Assembly (NCBI GenBank): GCA_027406905.1 | Contig: DAHZHT010000002.1 | Span: 136,380 to 200,379, forward strand | Source of the DNA: Elusimicrobiota bacterium | GTDB lineage: Bacteria; Elusimicrobiota; Elusimicrobia; UBA1565; UBA9628 | Length of the DNA: 64,000 nt | Direction: 5' to 3' | Shown: positions 41,980 to 51,764 of the stretch, piece by piece | How the letters are laid out: the number at the start of each line of letters is the position of its first letter | Numbering within the stretch: the stretch's first letter is position 1 | Position numbers and translations under genes: made by a program | Notes under the pieces: model-generated | What the model was told of the DNA's origin: nothing | Seen by the model: only the letters and a program-made list of their open reading frames with translations | Databases searched by the model: none

Positions 41980-44112
41980 ATGAAATCCGCGACTCCAAAC
42001 CGATTGATTCATGAGAAAAGCCCCTATCTTCTCCAGCACGCGTTTAATCCCGTCGATTGGCGCCCCTGGGGAAAAGAGGCCCATGAAAAAGCCCGGATGG
42101 ACAACAAACCCATCTTTCTCTCTATCGGATATTCCACCTGCCACTGGTGCCATGTCATGGAAAAGGAAAGCTTCTCTAATCCCGATATCGCGGAAATTCT
42201 CAACAAAAACTTTATCCCCATCAAGCTCGACCGCGAGGAGCGCCCGGAGATAGACAAAATTTATATGACCGCCGTTCAAGCGATGTCTGGCCGAGGCGGC
42301 TGGCCCCTCAACGTCTTTTTAACTCCGGATTTAAAGCCTTTCTACGGAGGCACTTACTTTCCCCCCGAACCGAAATGGGGAATGCAGGGATTTCCCCAAC
42401 TATTAAGCCGAATCGCGGATTTGTGGTCCAAAGAACAAAATGGAATTGCCGCCGACGCTGAACGAATTTCAGAAGCGCTTAAAGAAATGCTTGACGGCCC
42501 CGCCATCGGTCCGGATCTCGATTCCGCTCTTTTAGACCGCGCGCTCAACGCGTTTGAAGGCTCCTTTGACCCCGAAAATTTTGGATTCGGCGGCGCTCCC
42601 AAATTTCCCGTGCCGGGAAATCAAGGGTTTCTGCTGCGTTCATTTATTAGGACTCAAAACCCCAAGGCCAAGGAAATGGCGCTTCAAACTTTAAGGGCCA
42701 TGGCCTCGGGCGGAATTTATGATCATCTCGGCGGCGGATTTCACCGCTATTCCACCGACGCGTTTTGGCGTCTGCCGCATTTTGAAAAAATGCTCTATGA
42801 CAACGCCCAGCTTGCCGTCAATTATCTTGAGGCCTACCAGATTTCCAAAGATTCTTTCTTCCTTAAAGTCGCCGAGGAAACCCTCGAATACGTCTTAAGA
42901 GATATGACCTCGCCCGAAGGGGCTTTTTATTCGGCCGAAGACGCCGACAGCTTGCCAACGGCGGAAGATTCGCATAAAAATCCAAAACAGGCGGGAGAAA
43001 AATCTGAAGGCTTGTTTTATCTGTGGGATGAGGTAGAAATAAGAAACGCTCTGGGAGATGGGGCCGATATCTTCTGCCACTATTACGGAATTACTCCCGA
43101 AGGAAATTTATCCGGCAATGAGAGCGGTGAATTTGAAGGCAAAAACATCCTTTATATCGCGGAAGCGCTGGATAAAACCGCCCGCCACTTCGGCCTATCT
43201 GTGGCCGAAACGGAATCTAAAATCCAATTGGAAAAGAAAAAACTTTTGGAAATCAGAAGCAAGAGAATTCGCCCCCTGCGCGATGAAAAAATCATCGCTT
43301 CCTGGAATGGCCTGACTCTCTCGGCCCTGTCTCGGGTATATGAAGCGACCGGGAACCCAAAGTATTTGAGCGCGGCAAAAAAAGCCGCCAGCTATATCCG
43401 CGAAAATCTCTACCTGCCGGACTTAAGGGTTTTGGTTCACTCCTCCAGCGTCAACCCTTCTTTGAGCGAAGGTTTTTCCGACGATTATGCGTTCATGGCC
43501 CAGGGGCTTTTAGATCTTTATGAAGCGGAAGGCGACGAGTCAAATCTATCTTGGTCCCTGGAGCTTTCCGAAAAACTCATCAAAGATTTTGCCGCCTCTT
43601 ACGGAGGGTTTTATCTTTCCAGCGAGAAGGCGAAAAGCGGAGTTCTCCACCGCGTGATGGACTGCGCCGATTCAGTCGAACCTTGTTCCAGCTCGGTCGC
43701 CGCATCGGTTTTATTGCGCCTTTCTCTTATTTTAGATCGCCAGGATTTAAAAAACATCTCTCTTAAAACTCTGCGGAGATTTTCCGGGCTAATGAATGAG
43801 CGGCCGCTTTCTCTTTCCAACATGCTCTCGGCGTTCCAGATGTCTTTATCAAAGCCAGTTTTGATCGCCGTATCCGGAAAAACCGCGTCCAAAGAAGGGC
43901 AAGCCCTCTTATCTGAAATCCGCCGCCATTTTATTCCCAACAGGGCGCTTGTTTTTATTCCTGAAAACCTCGACAAAAGTCTGCTCCCGAACTTATTCAA
44001 AGAGATGAAGATTGTCTCCGGCAAAACCACCGTTTATGTCTGCCGAGACCTGTCTTGCCAAAACCCGGCCACGACCGTTGATGAATTGTCAAAACTTCTC
44101 TCCCTGCCTTAG
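41980..44112 (+). CDS. DUF255 (YyaL/SSP411-like) thioredoxin-fold protein
   Basis: A 710-residue protein. The N-terminal thioredoxin-like domain starts [21 protein letters not shown] and has the family motif [14 protein letters not shown] at 50-63. An (alpha/alpha)6-barrel region follows ([40 protein letters not shown]). Proteins of this family act in cellulose- or glycan-related or redox settings, but no biochemical role is firmly established. The start has no Shine-Dalgarno sequence and a TATGCT box lies only 11 nt upstream. Confidence 0.9.
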   Translation: MKSATPNRLIHEKSPYLLQHAFNPVDWRPWGKEAHEKARMDNKPIFLSIGYSTCHWCHVMEKESFSNPDIAEILNKNFIPIKLDREERPEIDKIYMTAVQAMSGRGGWPLNVFLTPDLKPFYGGTYFPPEPKWGMQGFPQLLSRIADLWSKEQNGIAADAERISEALKEMLDGPAIGPDLDSALLDRALNAFEGSFDPENFGFGGAPKFPVPGNQGFLLRSFIRTQNPKAKEMALQTLRAMASGGIYDHLGGGFHRYSTDAFWRLPHFEKMLYDNAQLAVNYLEAYQISKDSFFLKVAEETLEYVLRDMTSPEGAFYSAEDADSLPTAEDSHKNPKQAGEKSEGLFYLWDEVEIRNALGDGADIFCHYYGITPEGNLSGNESGEFEGKNILYIAEALDKTARHFGLSVAETESKIQLEKKKLLEIRSKRIRPLRDEKIIASWNGLTLSALSRVYEATGNPKYLSAAKKAASYIRENLYLPDLRVLVHSSSVNPSLSEGFSDDYAFMAQGLLDLYEAEGDESNLSWSLELSEKLIKDFAASYGGFYLSSEKAKSGVLHRVMDCADSVEPCSSSVAASVLLRLSLILDRQDLKNISLKTLRRFSGLMNERPLSLSNMLSAFQMSLSKPVLIAVSGKTASKEGQALLSEIRRHFIPNRALVFIPENLDKSLLPNLFKEMKIVSGKTTVYVCRDLSCQNPATTVDELSKLLSLP

Positions 44113-44164
44113 GGTTCGCAACCGCTTCGAAACCAAACGACGCGGAGAAATTTCCAAAATTACG

Positions 44165-44188
44165 AATTAGTAGAACTACTTCCTAATT
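44165..44188 (+). terminator. Possible terminator after the DUF255 gene
   Basis: AATTAG with the inner GTAG, a small loop, CTAC and CTAATT form an imperfect hairpin with a 3-nt bulge, followed by TTGTTTTC. The T tract is interrupted. Confidence 0.35.
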
Positions 44189-44281
44189 TGTTTTCTGCCT
44201 TAATTTTTTCACTTAATTTTTTAACGAAGCAAAGTCCAGGCCTTTTGTGATAAAATGAGATAAAATTACTTGGGCCACAAA

Positions 44282-44755
44282 ATGGATTCTACAGAAGAAA
44301 CAAATATTGGCTTTTTGCTCACCGAAAAAACAATCCTTCGCGCCGAGCCTTTTACAAAAAAAGAAGTCTTGATGAACGCGCTTATTTCCCGAATATGCGA
44401 AGCTCATCATATCTCAAATTTTGAATTTCTCCAATCCAAGGTCCATGAGAGAGAAAAAGGGATCCCTACGACCTTGGATACGGGGCTGAGTCTTCCACAC
44501 GCGCGAATAGACGGGCTCAACGATTTCGCCGCCGCCTTGGCTTTACTGCCTTACGGTCTCAATGAACAAAACGATTCCGCCAACATGATTCGACTGATGT
44601 TTATTTTTTTATCCCCCAACAAAAAAGAATTTTATCCTCAGCACCTCCAAATACTCCGCAAAGCCGCCCTTTTGTTTCAGCCGGATTTTATTGACGCGCT
44701 CAACTTGGCGTCCGCCGAAGAAGCCCTGCGGCTTATTCGCTCCAGAAAAATATAA
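44282..44755 (+). CDS. PTS EIIA (PtsN/fructose type) protein
   Basis: About 157 residues of the EIIA-Ntr/fructose family. Conserved parts are VLMNALISRI, EREKGIPTTLDTGLSLPHAR (with the phospho-acceptor His in LPHAR), then LRLMFIFLSP and YPQHLQILRKAALLF. It is a likely regulatory, not sugar-transport, PTS component because no EIIB or EIIC is near. The ATG at 44282 is used. A TTG four codons earlier is possible. It overlaps def by one base. Confidence 0.8.
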   Translation: MDSTEETNIGFLLTEKTILRAEPFTKKEVLMNALISRICEAHHISNFEFLQSKVHEREKGIPTTLDTGLSLPHARIDGLNDFAAALALLPYGLNEQNDSANMIRLMFIFLSPNKKEFYPQHLQILRKAALLFQPDFIDALNLASAEEALRLIRSRKI

Positions 44756-45267
44756 TGGCTGTGATGAGAATTACCAAGCACGGAGAAAAAGTTCTTAAGG
44801 CCGTCTCTGTTCCCATTGATTACGACAAGATAAAGCCGAAACTCTCCAAACTCCTCAAGGACATGTGGGCGACCATGTATTCCGTCAATGGGGTGGGGCT
44901 CGCGGCGCCTCAAATCGGCCTCAACATACGGCTTTGTATTATCGATGTCAAGCCGGAAGGAAAATCCCAAAAAATTGTTTTAATCAACCCGGAAATCATC
45001 GACAAAGATGGTCAAATCGAAGAGGAAGAGGGTTGTTTGTCGGTCCCCGGGGTTTATGCCAAGGTGAAAAGATTTTCCCGCGCAAAAATCCGCGCCCTCA
45101 ACGCCGAAGGCAAACCTTTTGAAATGTCAGGGGAAGGCCTTTTGGCGCGGGCTTTCCAGCATGAAGTCGACCATTTAGACGGAAAACTCTTCATCGATCG
45201 TCTCGACTTCGCCAGCAAGCTGAAGGTCTTGTCTCTGGTTAAAGATCTGAAGAAGAACTGGAACTAA
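44755..45267 (+). CDS. def: Peptide deformylase
   Basis: Removes the formyl group from new polypeptides. The three signature motifs are complete: GVGLAAPQIG (motif 1), EEEGCLSVPGVY (motif 2, metal Cys) and QHEVDHLDGKLF (motif 3, HExxH). The length of 170 residues is normal. It is followed 15 bp later by fmt, the usual def-fmt pairing. Confidence 0.97.
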   Translation: MAVMRITKHGEKVLKAVSVPIDYDKIKPKLSKLLKDMWATMYSVNGVGLAAPQIGLNIRLCIIDVKPEGKSQKIVLINPEIIDKDGQIEEEEGCLSVPGVYAKVKRFSRAKIRALNAEGKPFEMSGEGLLARAFQHEVDHLDGKLFIDRLDFASKLKVLSLVKDLKKNWN

Positions 45268-45282
45268 GAGAACCGTATCCTC

Positions 45283-46242
45283 ATGCGAACTCTGTTTTAC
45301 GGAACCCCCAGCATCGCCGTCTCTTATCTGCAATTAGCGGCGGAAGAATCGGAAGTTGCCGCCGTCATCACCCAGCCGGACCGCCCCGTGGGCCGCGGTC
45401 TTGAGACAAAACCCAGCCCAGTCAAGGAAGCGGCCCTAAAACTCAAATTACCCGTTCTTCAGCCAGAACGCCCTTCCGAGATAGCGGCGCAAATTAAAGC
45501 CTTCGATGCCGATTTAGGGATTGCCATCGCTTATGGTCAAATTCTCAAGCCCGACGCGCTCAAAGCTACTCGTTTAGGGCACATCAACGTCCATTTCTCG
45601 CTATTGCCCAAATACCGCGGTTCCGCTCCGGTCCCCTGGGCTCTAATCAACGGAGAAACCAAAACCGGGGTCTCTCTGTTCTGGCTGGATGAAGGAATGG
45701 ACACCGGCCCCCTTTTAAGTCAAAAAGAGGCGGAAATATTACCGGATGAAAACGCCTCTCAAGTCATGGAAAAGCTTCATATCCTCGGATTAGATTTACT
45801 GAAGACGGCTCTTGGAAAGATTTCCCATGGGGATTATCCACGAATTCCGCAAGAGGGCGCCCCCAGCTATGCCCCCTTGCTCAAAAAGGCCGATGGGCTC
45901 ATCGATTTTGAAAATTCAGCCGTTCAAATCCACAATCTCGTCCGCGGGCTCTTTATATGGCCCCGCGCCTACTTCGTTTTGAGAGACTCTTCCGGAGAAA
46001 AGCGCGTTTCTGTTCTTCAAACGACCCTAAACTCGGTCTCCTCCTCTCCATTTCCAGCCCCCATTGGAACAATTCTACGCGTTGAACAACAGCGAGGCTT
46101 TTTGTTACAATGTGGACAAGGCAGTTCTGTTTGGATTTCGCGTGTCCAGCCTGAGGGAAAAAGTCCGATGGGAGCGGCCGAATTTTTAAATGGTCGACGC
46201 TTGACCGTGGGGCACAGTCTCCCTTTAAAACGTGGAAAATAG
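45283..46242 (+). CDS. fmt: Methionyl-tRNA formyltransferase
   Basis: Formylates Met-tRNA for initiation. The folate-binding and catalytic stretch HINVHFSLLPKYRGSAPVPWALINGE holds the catalytic Asn/His pair, and LDEGMDTGPLL carries the conserved Asp. The family C-terminal beta-barrel region is present, giving a normal 319 residues. It lies in the def-fmt operon and overlaps the PASTA gene by 11 bp. Confidence 0.97.
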   Translation: MRTLFYGTPSIAVSYLQLAAEESEVAAVITQPDRPVGRGLETKPSPVKEAALKLKLPVLQPERPSEIAAQIKAFDADLGIAIAYGQILKPDALKATRLGHINVHFSLLPKYRGSAPVPWALINGETKTGVSLFWLDEGMDTGPLLSQKEAEILPDENASQVMEKLHILGLDLLKTALGKISHGDYPRIPQEGAPSYAPLLKKADGLIDFENSAVQIHNLVRGLFIWPRAYFVLRDSSGEKRVSVLQTTLNSVSSSPFPAPIGTILRVEQQRGFLLQCGQGSSVWISRVQPEGKSPMGAAEFLNGRRLTVGHSLPLKRGK

Positions 46243-47206
46243 AGAAAATTTATCATTTGTGCGTTGGTGGGAAGCCGCCATCGCCCTCATATTTCTAGGT
46301 ATCGTTTTATTTTTTATGCTCCAGTGGGCTATTGAAGGCGCCGTGCACAGTAGAAAAACGCAGGTCGTGCCCGATCTGCGCGGAAAATCTTTGTCCGCTG
46401 CCCTTGATATTCTTTCCCCCCTTCATCTCGGTCTTGAAAAAACAAGTTCTGATTTTGACGCCTCCGTTCCAATTGACTCCATACTCCGGCAAAATCCCCC
46501 CGGCGGGACAGTCGTCAGGGAAGAAAAAATTATTCGCGTAGTCATCAGCCAAGGCGGAGAAACCGTCCTGGTTCCCAATGTCACGGGATTGCCGCTCAGA
46601 AACGCGGAAATGCTTCTCCGGGAATCACAGCTGACGGAAGGAGATATCTCAAAGGCCTATTCGCTTAAAGAAGACAAAGGGATTGTTTTATCTCAAGATC
46701 CGAAAGCCGATTTGGGGGTCGCTCGTAATTCCCCCATCAGCTTAGCCGTCTCGGACGGACCGCCGCCATCCGGAGTCATTTTGATGCCCGATTTTCTCCG
46801 CAAAAACGTAACCGAAGCGCAGGCCTGGGCCGGACAACAGAATCTGTCTATCACCATCAATCAAGACCCTTCTTCATTATTTCCAGCCGGGGTCATTTTA
46901 AGCCAAACTCCTGATTCCGACACCGTTCTCTCCTCCTCAACCGCTATCTCAATTACCGTCAGCGCTAAAGCCTCGGGCTCCGCCTCTTCGTCCGCGCCCC
47001 AAGCCAATGAATTTCACTATGAGGTCCCGCAAGGGGCGAGCGCGAGCTTGGTTAGAATCGTCGCCATTGATAAATATGGAGAGCATGAGATTTTTAATGG
47101 TCTCAGAAAACCCGGCACGAAAATTGATATTCCCCTCAATGAATCGGGCAAGGCTCAGATTCGCATATTTCTCAACGGAATCCTGGTTGAAGAAAAAGAT
47201 ATATGA
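46232..47206 (+). CDS. PASTA-domain membrane protein
   Basis: A 324-residue single-span protein. Residues 8-35 are a membrane anchor, then three PASTA domains follow (VVPDLRGKSLSAALDIL; VLVPNVTGLPLRNAEMLL; ILMPDFLRKNVTEAQAW). PASTA repeats bind cell-wall peptides in penicillin-binding proteins and PknB kinases. Here they are alone, without a kinase or transpeptidase domain, as in several diderm lineages. It starts with GTG inside fmt. It couples with rpe by ATGA. Confidence 0.9.
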   Translation: MENRENLSFVRWWEAAIALIFLGIVLFFMLQWAIEGAVHSRKTQVVPDLRGKSLSAALDILSPLHLGLEKTSSDFDASVPIDSILRQNPPGGTVVREEKIIRVVISQGGETVLVPNVTGLPLRNAEMLLRESQLTEGDISKAYSLKEDKGIVLSQDPKADLGVARNSPISLAVSDGPPPSGVILMPDFLRKNVTEAQAWAGQQNLSITINQDPSSLFPAGVILSQTPDSDTVLSSSTAISITVSAKASGSASSSAPQANEFHYEVPQGASASLVRIVAIDKYGEHEIFNGLRKPGTKIDIPLNESGKAQIRIFLNGILVEEKDI

Positions 47207-47880
47207 CCATGACCAGAAAACATTCTGTTGAAATCGTCCCGTCGCTATTGGCCTGCGATTTAGCGCATATGGAAGAAGCCATTCAAGCGGTTAAATCGGC
47301 GGGAATCTCCTGGGTCTCTGTCGACATCATGGACGGCCACTTTGTTCCCAATTTAAGTTTTGGCCCCGATCACGTACGCATGGCCAAGAAATATGGGATC
47401 ACCGTCGATTCTCACCTCATGGTTGAAGACCCCGAGTCCATCGCGCCATGGTTTACCAAGGCGGGCGCCGACATCGTCACTTTTCATATCGAGGCGGCCA
47501 AGAACGCCAAAAATCTTGCGCAAAAAATCCGCCAAGAAGGGAAAAAGGCGGGAATTGCTCTCAGGCCTCAGACCCCCGCGGACCGAGTCCTTCCCCTGCT
47601 GCCGGAAATTGATTTGGTTTTGGTCATGACCGTTGACCCCGGCTTTGGCGGATCCCATTTCATGAAGGAAATGCTTCCCAAGATTTCAACCTTGCGGCAA
47701 GCGATTGATTCCGCCAACCTCGATTGTTGGATTCAAGCCGACGGCGGGATTAACCCGCAGACCGCCTCACTCGCCTCCGAGGCCGGCGCCGACAGCTTAG
47801 TGGCGGGAACGGCGATATTTGGACAAAAAAATATAGCGCAGGCCGCTCAAATTTTGAAGGATCAAGTCAAAAATAAATAA
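47203..47880 (+). CDS. rpe: Ribulose-phosphate 3-epimerase
   Basis: Interconverts ribulose-5-phosphate and xylulose-5-phosphate. It is a TIM-barrel protein of 225 residues with IVPSLLACDLAHMEEAI at the start, DIMDGHFVPNLSFGP, then HLMVEDPE, and the C-terminal PhosphoP site ADGGINPQTASLASEAGADSLVAGTAIF. It is in the def-fmt-PASTA operon, 14 bp ahead of rpsP. Confidence 0.97.
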   Translation: MTMTRKHSVEIVPSLLACDLAHMEEAIQAVKSAGISWVSVDIMDGHFVPNLSFGPDHVRMAKKYGITVDSHLMVEDPESIAPWFTKAGADIVTFHIEAAKNAKNLAQKIRQEGKKAGIALRPQTPADRVLPLLPEIDLVLVMTVDPGFGGSHFMKEMLPKISTLRQAIDSANLDCWIQADGGINPQTASLASEAGADSLVAGTAIFGQKNIAQAAQILKDQVKNK

Positions 47881-47894
47881 CAGGGGGATGATGA

Positions 47895-48155
47895 ATGGCG
47901 GTAACAATTAGACTTAAAAGAGTTGGAAAACCAAAACACCCGCACTTTCGCGTGGTGGCTATCGAAAAAATGAGAGGGCCGGCTGGACAGCCGTTGGAGA
48001 TTCTTGGAACCTACGACCCCAAAGAGACGAGTTCCGCCAAAAAACTGACGATCAATCAGGAGCGGATAGATCACTGGATTAAAAACGGAGCGAAACCCTC
48101 TGAAACAGTGGCACAGTTGCTCAAGGCCATGACTTCAAAAAAGGAGAAAGCCTGA
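47895..48155 (+). CDS. rpsP: 30S ribosomal protein S16
   Basis: An 86-residue ribosomal protein, with MAVTIRLKRVGKPKHPHFRVV at the start and the family's FRVVAIEKMRGPAGQPLEILGTYDP. A GGGGG Shine-Dalgarno site stands 8 nt before the ATG. It is the first gene of the conserved rpsP-trmD-rplS cluster. Confidence 0.97.
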   Translation: MAVTIRLKRVGKPKHPHFRVVAIEKMRGPAGQPLEILGTYDPKETSSAKKLTINQERIDHWIKNGAKPSETVAQLLKAMTSKKEKA

Positions 48156-48184
48156 CGTAAAATTCCTGGATTAAATAGATTAAA

Positions 48185-48412
48185 ATGAAAGACCTCACTC
48201 TCTATCTAATTCAAAAATTGACCATCCATCCCGAAGCGGTCGCGGTGGAAGAAAAAGAAGAAAATGGAATCATTAATATTACCGTCAAAGTCGCCGAAGA
48301 TGACAAAGGGCGCGTCATTGGAAAAGAAGGGCGCATCATCAAGGCGATACGGGCTCTGGTTGGAGCCGCGTCGGCCAAACAGGGGAAACGGAGTCATGTC
48401 CAAATCAGCTAA
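48185..48412 (+). CDS. khpA: KH-domain RNA-binding protein KhpA
   Basis: A 75-residue KH protein. The GxxG loop (IGKEGRII, as GKEGR) and the end [22 protein letters not shown] are typical of KhpA (YlqC). It binds RNA in the cytoplasm, usually with KhpB. It lies in the conserved position between rpsP and trmD and overlaps trmD by 17 bp. Confidence 0.9.
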   Translation: MKDLTLYLIQKLTIHPEAVAVEEKEENGIINITVKVAEDDKGRVIGKEGRIIKAIRALVGAASAKQGKRSHVQIS

Positions 48413-49106
48413 ACCCCCTCTGAAAATAGACTTTGTCACTCTATTTCCCGAAATGGTCGAGACGGTTTTAAATACCAGCATTCTCTCACGGGCCAGAAGC
48501 AACAAATTCCTTGAAACCCGTTGTATCAATCCGCGGGATTTCAGCGATGACAAGCACCGTAAAGTGGACGAAAGACCTTACGGCGGCGGCCCGGGAATGG
48601 TTTTGATGGCGGAACCCGTTCATCAAGCGATACGCAAGGCTTCTTCTTCAAAATCTCATGTCATTTTTCTTTCCCCTCAAGGCCGGCGCCTCAACCAAGA
48701 AATAGCGCAGGAATTATCCCGTAAACCGCATTTAGTTCTGGTCTGCGGCCATTATGAAGGAGTTGATGAACGCCTTAGAAGCGACTTTGATGAAGAAATT
48801 TCAATCGGCGATTATGTCTTGACCGGCGGAGAATTGCCGGCCCTCGTCTTAGCCGACGCCGTGACCCGCCTGATTCCCGGGGTTCTAAAAAAGGCGGAGG
48901 CGATCGAACAAGAATCTTTTTCCAGTCCGTTTCTCGATTTTCCGCAATATACCCGCCCTCAAAATTGGCGCGGGAAAAAAATCCCAGAAGTTCTTATTTC
49001 TGGAAATCACCAGCTCATTAGACAATGGCGTTCTCAGGCGGCAGAAACAATTACCCGCCTTAAGCGCCCCGATTTAATGACGCAGCAGACAGGGAGAAAA
49101 AAATGA
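48396..49106 (+). CDS. trmD: tRNA (guanine-N1-)-methyltransferase TrmD
   Basis: Methylates G37 of tRNAs, preventing frameshift. The SPOUT-knot motifs are present: [35 protein letters not shown], and [29 protein letters not shown]. The ATG at 48396 gives 236 residues, the normal length, and follows GGAG. A longer upstream frame (from 48264) is an accident of the overlap with khpA. rimM, often found before trmD, is absent here. Confidence 0.96.
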   Translation: MSKSAKPPLKIDFVTLFPEMVETVLNTSILSRARSNKFLETRCINPRDFSDDKHRKVDERPYGGGPGMVLMAEPVHQAIRKASSSKSHVIFLSPQGRRLNQEIAQELSRKPHLVLVCGHYEGVDERLRSDFDEEISIGDYVLTGGELPALVLADAVTRLIPGVLKKAEAIEQESFSSPFLDFPQYTRPQNWRGKKIPEVLISGNHQLIRQWRSQAAETITRLKRPDLMTQQTGRKK

Positions 49107-49585
49107 CCGCAGAACCTAAGGATAAAACAAAAAAAATTCCGGAATTCCGGGTAGGAGACTCGGTTCGAGTTTCCATTAAAGTCGTCGAAGGAGATTCTGA
49201 GCGCATCCAAGCCTTTGAAGGAGTCGTTTTGCTCAAAAGGGGTTCTGGAGTTGCGGAGAGTTTCACGGTGAGAAAAATATCGTTTGGAGTGGGAGTTGAA
49301 AGGACATTCCCCCTTCACTCGCCGCTGATTGAAAAAATCGAAGTCGTCCGCTCCGGGAAGGTTCGCCGGTCTCGCCTTTATTATCTGAGGAATTTGAAAG
49401 GGAAAGCCGCGCGGCTTAACGAAACGGACCGCTCTTCGTCTCAAATGGGTTCTTCGCCTGAAGCCGCGAGCGCTTCCGCCGCGAAGCCTCATCCGGAGAA
49501 ATCCTCATCTGAAAAAGGAAACGGGGTCTCCAATGCGGCAAAGCCGAAAGCTCAATCCGCTCCCGTTCTTGGAACCGCAAAGTAA
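49103..49585 (+). CDS. rplS: 50S ribosomal protein L19 with C-terminal extension
   Basis: The conserved part is residues 1-115: [58 protein letters not shown] and [14 protein letters not shown] further 45 residues rich in Ser, Ala, Glu, Lys and Pro extend the protein to 160. Usual L19 is about 115-130. The extension overlaps rnhB by 53 bp in another frame. Confidence 0.93.
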   Translation: MTAEPKDKTKKIPEFRVGDSVRVSIKVVEGDSERIQAFEGVVLLKRGSGVAESFTVRKISFGVGVERTFPLHSPLIEKIEVVRSGKVRRSRLYYLRNLKGKAARLNETDRSSSQMGSSPEAASASAAKPHPEKSSSEKGNGVSNAAKPKAQSAPVLGTAK

Positions 49586-50198
49586 AAGTCCCAGGGACTT
49601 CGATCGGGAAATAAAGCGAGCTTTTGGCGCTGATTCTCTCATCGGAATCGATGAAGCGGGGCGCGGCCCTTTGGCCGGCCCCGTTTTTATTGCGGCCGTT
49701 CTCCTCAAAAAAGACGATTTTCCTCTGTCAGATGAAATCCGGGATTCCAAAAAAGTTTCTCCAAAACAAAGAAAGCTTCTCTCTCTAGAAATACAACGCC
49801 GCGCTGAAAAGATTTCAATCGCATGGTCTTATCCCTCCGAAATCGACAAGCTCAATATTTTAGAAGCGACTCTCCGCGCGATGAATCGCGCCGCAAAAAA
49901 AGCCGTTCAATTTAAAGCCGCGCCCGTTTTAGTCGATGGCCCTTTTCCGATACCAGACTTCAAAGGCAGGCAGCTCGCGATTATCAAAGGAGATCAAAAG
50001 TCTCTGGCCATTGCCTGCGCCTCCATCATCGCAAAAGTTTATCGCGACCGCTGGATGGAAACAATCGACCGCCGTTTCCCCGGATACGGATTTTCAAAGC
50101 ATAAAGGATATGGAACGAAAGATCATCTAAAAGCTCTCTATTGTTTGGGAGTCTCTCCCGTTCATCGAAAAAGTTATGCCCCGGTCAACAATTTCTAG
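49533..50198 (+). CDS. rnhB: Ribonuclease HII
   Basis: Removes ribonucleotides from DNA-RNA hybrids. The [12 protein letters not shown] motif carries the first two active-site acids, with the later [18 protein letters not shown] and [11 protein letters not shown] segments. It has 221 residues. The first 35 residues lie in the rplS extension and are not typical of the family, so the true start may be internal. It ends the cluster, 4 bp overlapping the convergent symporter gene. Confidence 0.94.
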   Translation: MRQSRKLNPLPFLEPQSKSPRDFDREIKRAFGADSLIGIDEAGRGPLAGPVFIAAVLLKKDDFPLSDEIRDSKKVSPKQRKLLSLEIQRRAEKISIAWSYPSEIDKLNILEATLRAMNRAAKKAVQFKAAPVLVDGPFPIPDFKGRQLAIIKGDQKSLAIACASIIAKVYRDRWMETIDRRFPGYGFSKHKGYGTKDHLKALYCLGVSPVHRKSYAPVNNF

Positions 50199-51733
50199 GC
50201 CTTTGGGTCTAAGAGGCTCTTTTCCCGCAACAAATACGCGCCAAACACAACTAACAGGCTGTCAAACACGACGTAGAGCGGCCAATAGGTCTCATGCAAA
50301 TTTTTCCAAAACCCTTGCGTCCCATGAATAGTCGCAATCCAGGCGATAGCGGCCATGACGGCGGTCAAGAAACTCGTTGAGATCGCCAAAACGATCAGAT
50401 TTCTGCCTTTTAACTTCCAACCGGTCAGTATCGCCACTATAAAAATGCCCAAAAGCGGCCCATAGGTAAAGGCGGTAATACGGAAAGCCATCCATAAAAG
50501 ATTGTCTAAATGCCTTACAATCAGAGCAAAAACGATAAAGAAAACCCCAAAAGCGAGAAATGAAATTTTAGAAGCTTTTAGCCTATTGTCTTCGGATGAC
50601 TTGGGATTAATAAAAGGCACATAGAAATCGATGATAAACGAAGTCGCCAAAGACGCCATCGCGGAATCGGCGCTCCCCATCGCGGCGGAAAAAATCGCGG
50701 CTAGCAAAAGACCCCGCAAGCCGTTGGGAACAACCGTCAAAATAAAACGCGGAAAAATATGGTCCGGATCTTTCATCCCGGATATCAATCCCGGGTGGAA
50801 ATGGGCATAGGCATAGAGAGAAGCTCCGATGCTTAAAAAGACAAAGACGATGGGAACGCTGGAAAGCCCCCACATCATCAGACTCAAACGCGCCCCTTTC
50901 TCATTACGGCAGGCGAGCAACCTTTGAACCATATCCTGATCAGTGCCGTAGGCAGCCGAGGAATTAAAAAACGCCCAAATCATCATCAAGCCGAAAATCC
51001 CAAGGTTAGGCGGGCTCAACAAATCTAAAAAATTAAATTTATTATAGACCGTCCCGTCCGGTTTGACCGCGTGTCGGCCCAAGGCGATGACGGTCAAAAC
51101 CCCTCCCGGGATATGGGTCAAAAGGTAAAACAAAGCCGCCAAGGCGCCTCCGATCAAAAGGAAAAATTGAATGGTGTCTGTCCAGGCGACCGCGCGACCG
51201 CCCCCCAACGTCGCATAGACTAAAATAAAGCCGACAATAATCAAAACGCTATTTAAATAAGAAAGCTCCCCTCCGCTGACCACCTCAAGAACCTTCGCCA
51301 CCGCGACCACGCGAACTGTCGATGCAAGCAGGCGCGTGATAAGAAAATAAGCCGATGTTAGAGTTCGGGCGGAAGATCCAAAGCGCAAGCCAATCGCCTC
51401 ATAAATTGAAGTCACCCGCAGTTTTTGAAAATGGGGCAAAAAAGCGTAGGCGATGAAAAAAGTAGCGGCAATATCCCCGGAACTGCTCAACAAATATCTA
51501 AAATCAGAGGAATAACCCTCCGCCGGAGCTCCAATGAAGACGACCGCGCTAAGGCAGGTGGCCACGAAGCCGGCCCAAGTCACGAAAGAAGGAATAGACC
51601 TTCCCGCTAAAAAATAATCATCCGTATTCTTTTTACCGCGCCGCGCCGCCCAAAAGCCGATACCGGAAACGATCGCGACATATGCGATTAGAATCGCCCA
51701 ATCAAATCCCCCTAAATGGATGAAATGTCTCAC
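50195..51733 (-). CDS. Sodium:solute symporter family protein
   Basis: A 512-residue inner-membrane protein with about 13 membrane spans (SSS/LeuT fold). Family marks are NTDDYFLAGRSIPSFVTWAGFVATCLSAVVFIGAPAEG, the GxxxVVWTDT-like GGGRAVAWTDTIQFF, and GLRGLLLAAIFSAAMGSADSAMASLATSF (the Na+-binding helix). The solute (sugar, amino acid, sialic acid or similar) is not clear. It starts with GTG, 11 nt after a TATGCT box. Confidence 0.9.
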   Translation of the reverse strand: MRHFIHLGGFDWAILIAYVAIVSGIGFWAARRGKKNTDDYFLAGRSIPSFVTWAGFVATCLSAVVFIGAPAEGYSSDFRYLLSSSGDIAATFFIAYAFLPHFQKLRVTSIYEAIGLRFGSSARTLTSAYFLITRLLASTVRVVAVAKVLEVVSGGELSYLNSVLIIVGFILVYATLGGGRAVAWTDTIQFFLLIGGALAALFYLLTHIPGGVLTVIALGRHAVKPDGTVYNKFNFLDLLSPPNLGIFGLMMIWAFFNSSAAYGTDQDMVQRLLACRNEKGARLSLMMWGLSSVPIVFVFLSIGASLYAYAHFHPGLISGMKDPDHIFPRFILTVVPNGLRGLLLAAIFSAAMGSADSAMASLATSFIIDFYVPFINPKSSEDNRLKASKISFLAFGVFFIVFALIVRHLDNLLWMAFRITAFTYGPLLGIFIVAILTGWKLKGRNLIVLAISTSFLTAVMAAIAWIATIHGTQGFWKNLHETYWPLYVVFDSLLVVFGAYLLREKSLLDPKA

Positions 51734-51764
51734 AGGTCCAAATTAGCATAATTTACGGAATATT

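Noticed and set aside
48264..48395. Upstream extension of the trmD frame
   Set aside because: It overlaps khpA and is not part of the TrmD fold; the ATG at 48396 gives the normal length.
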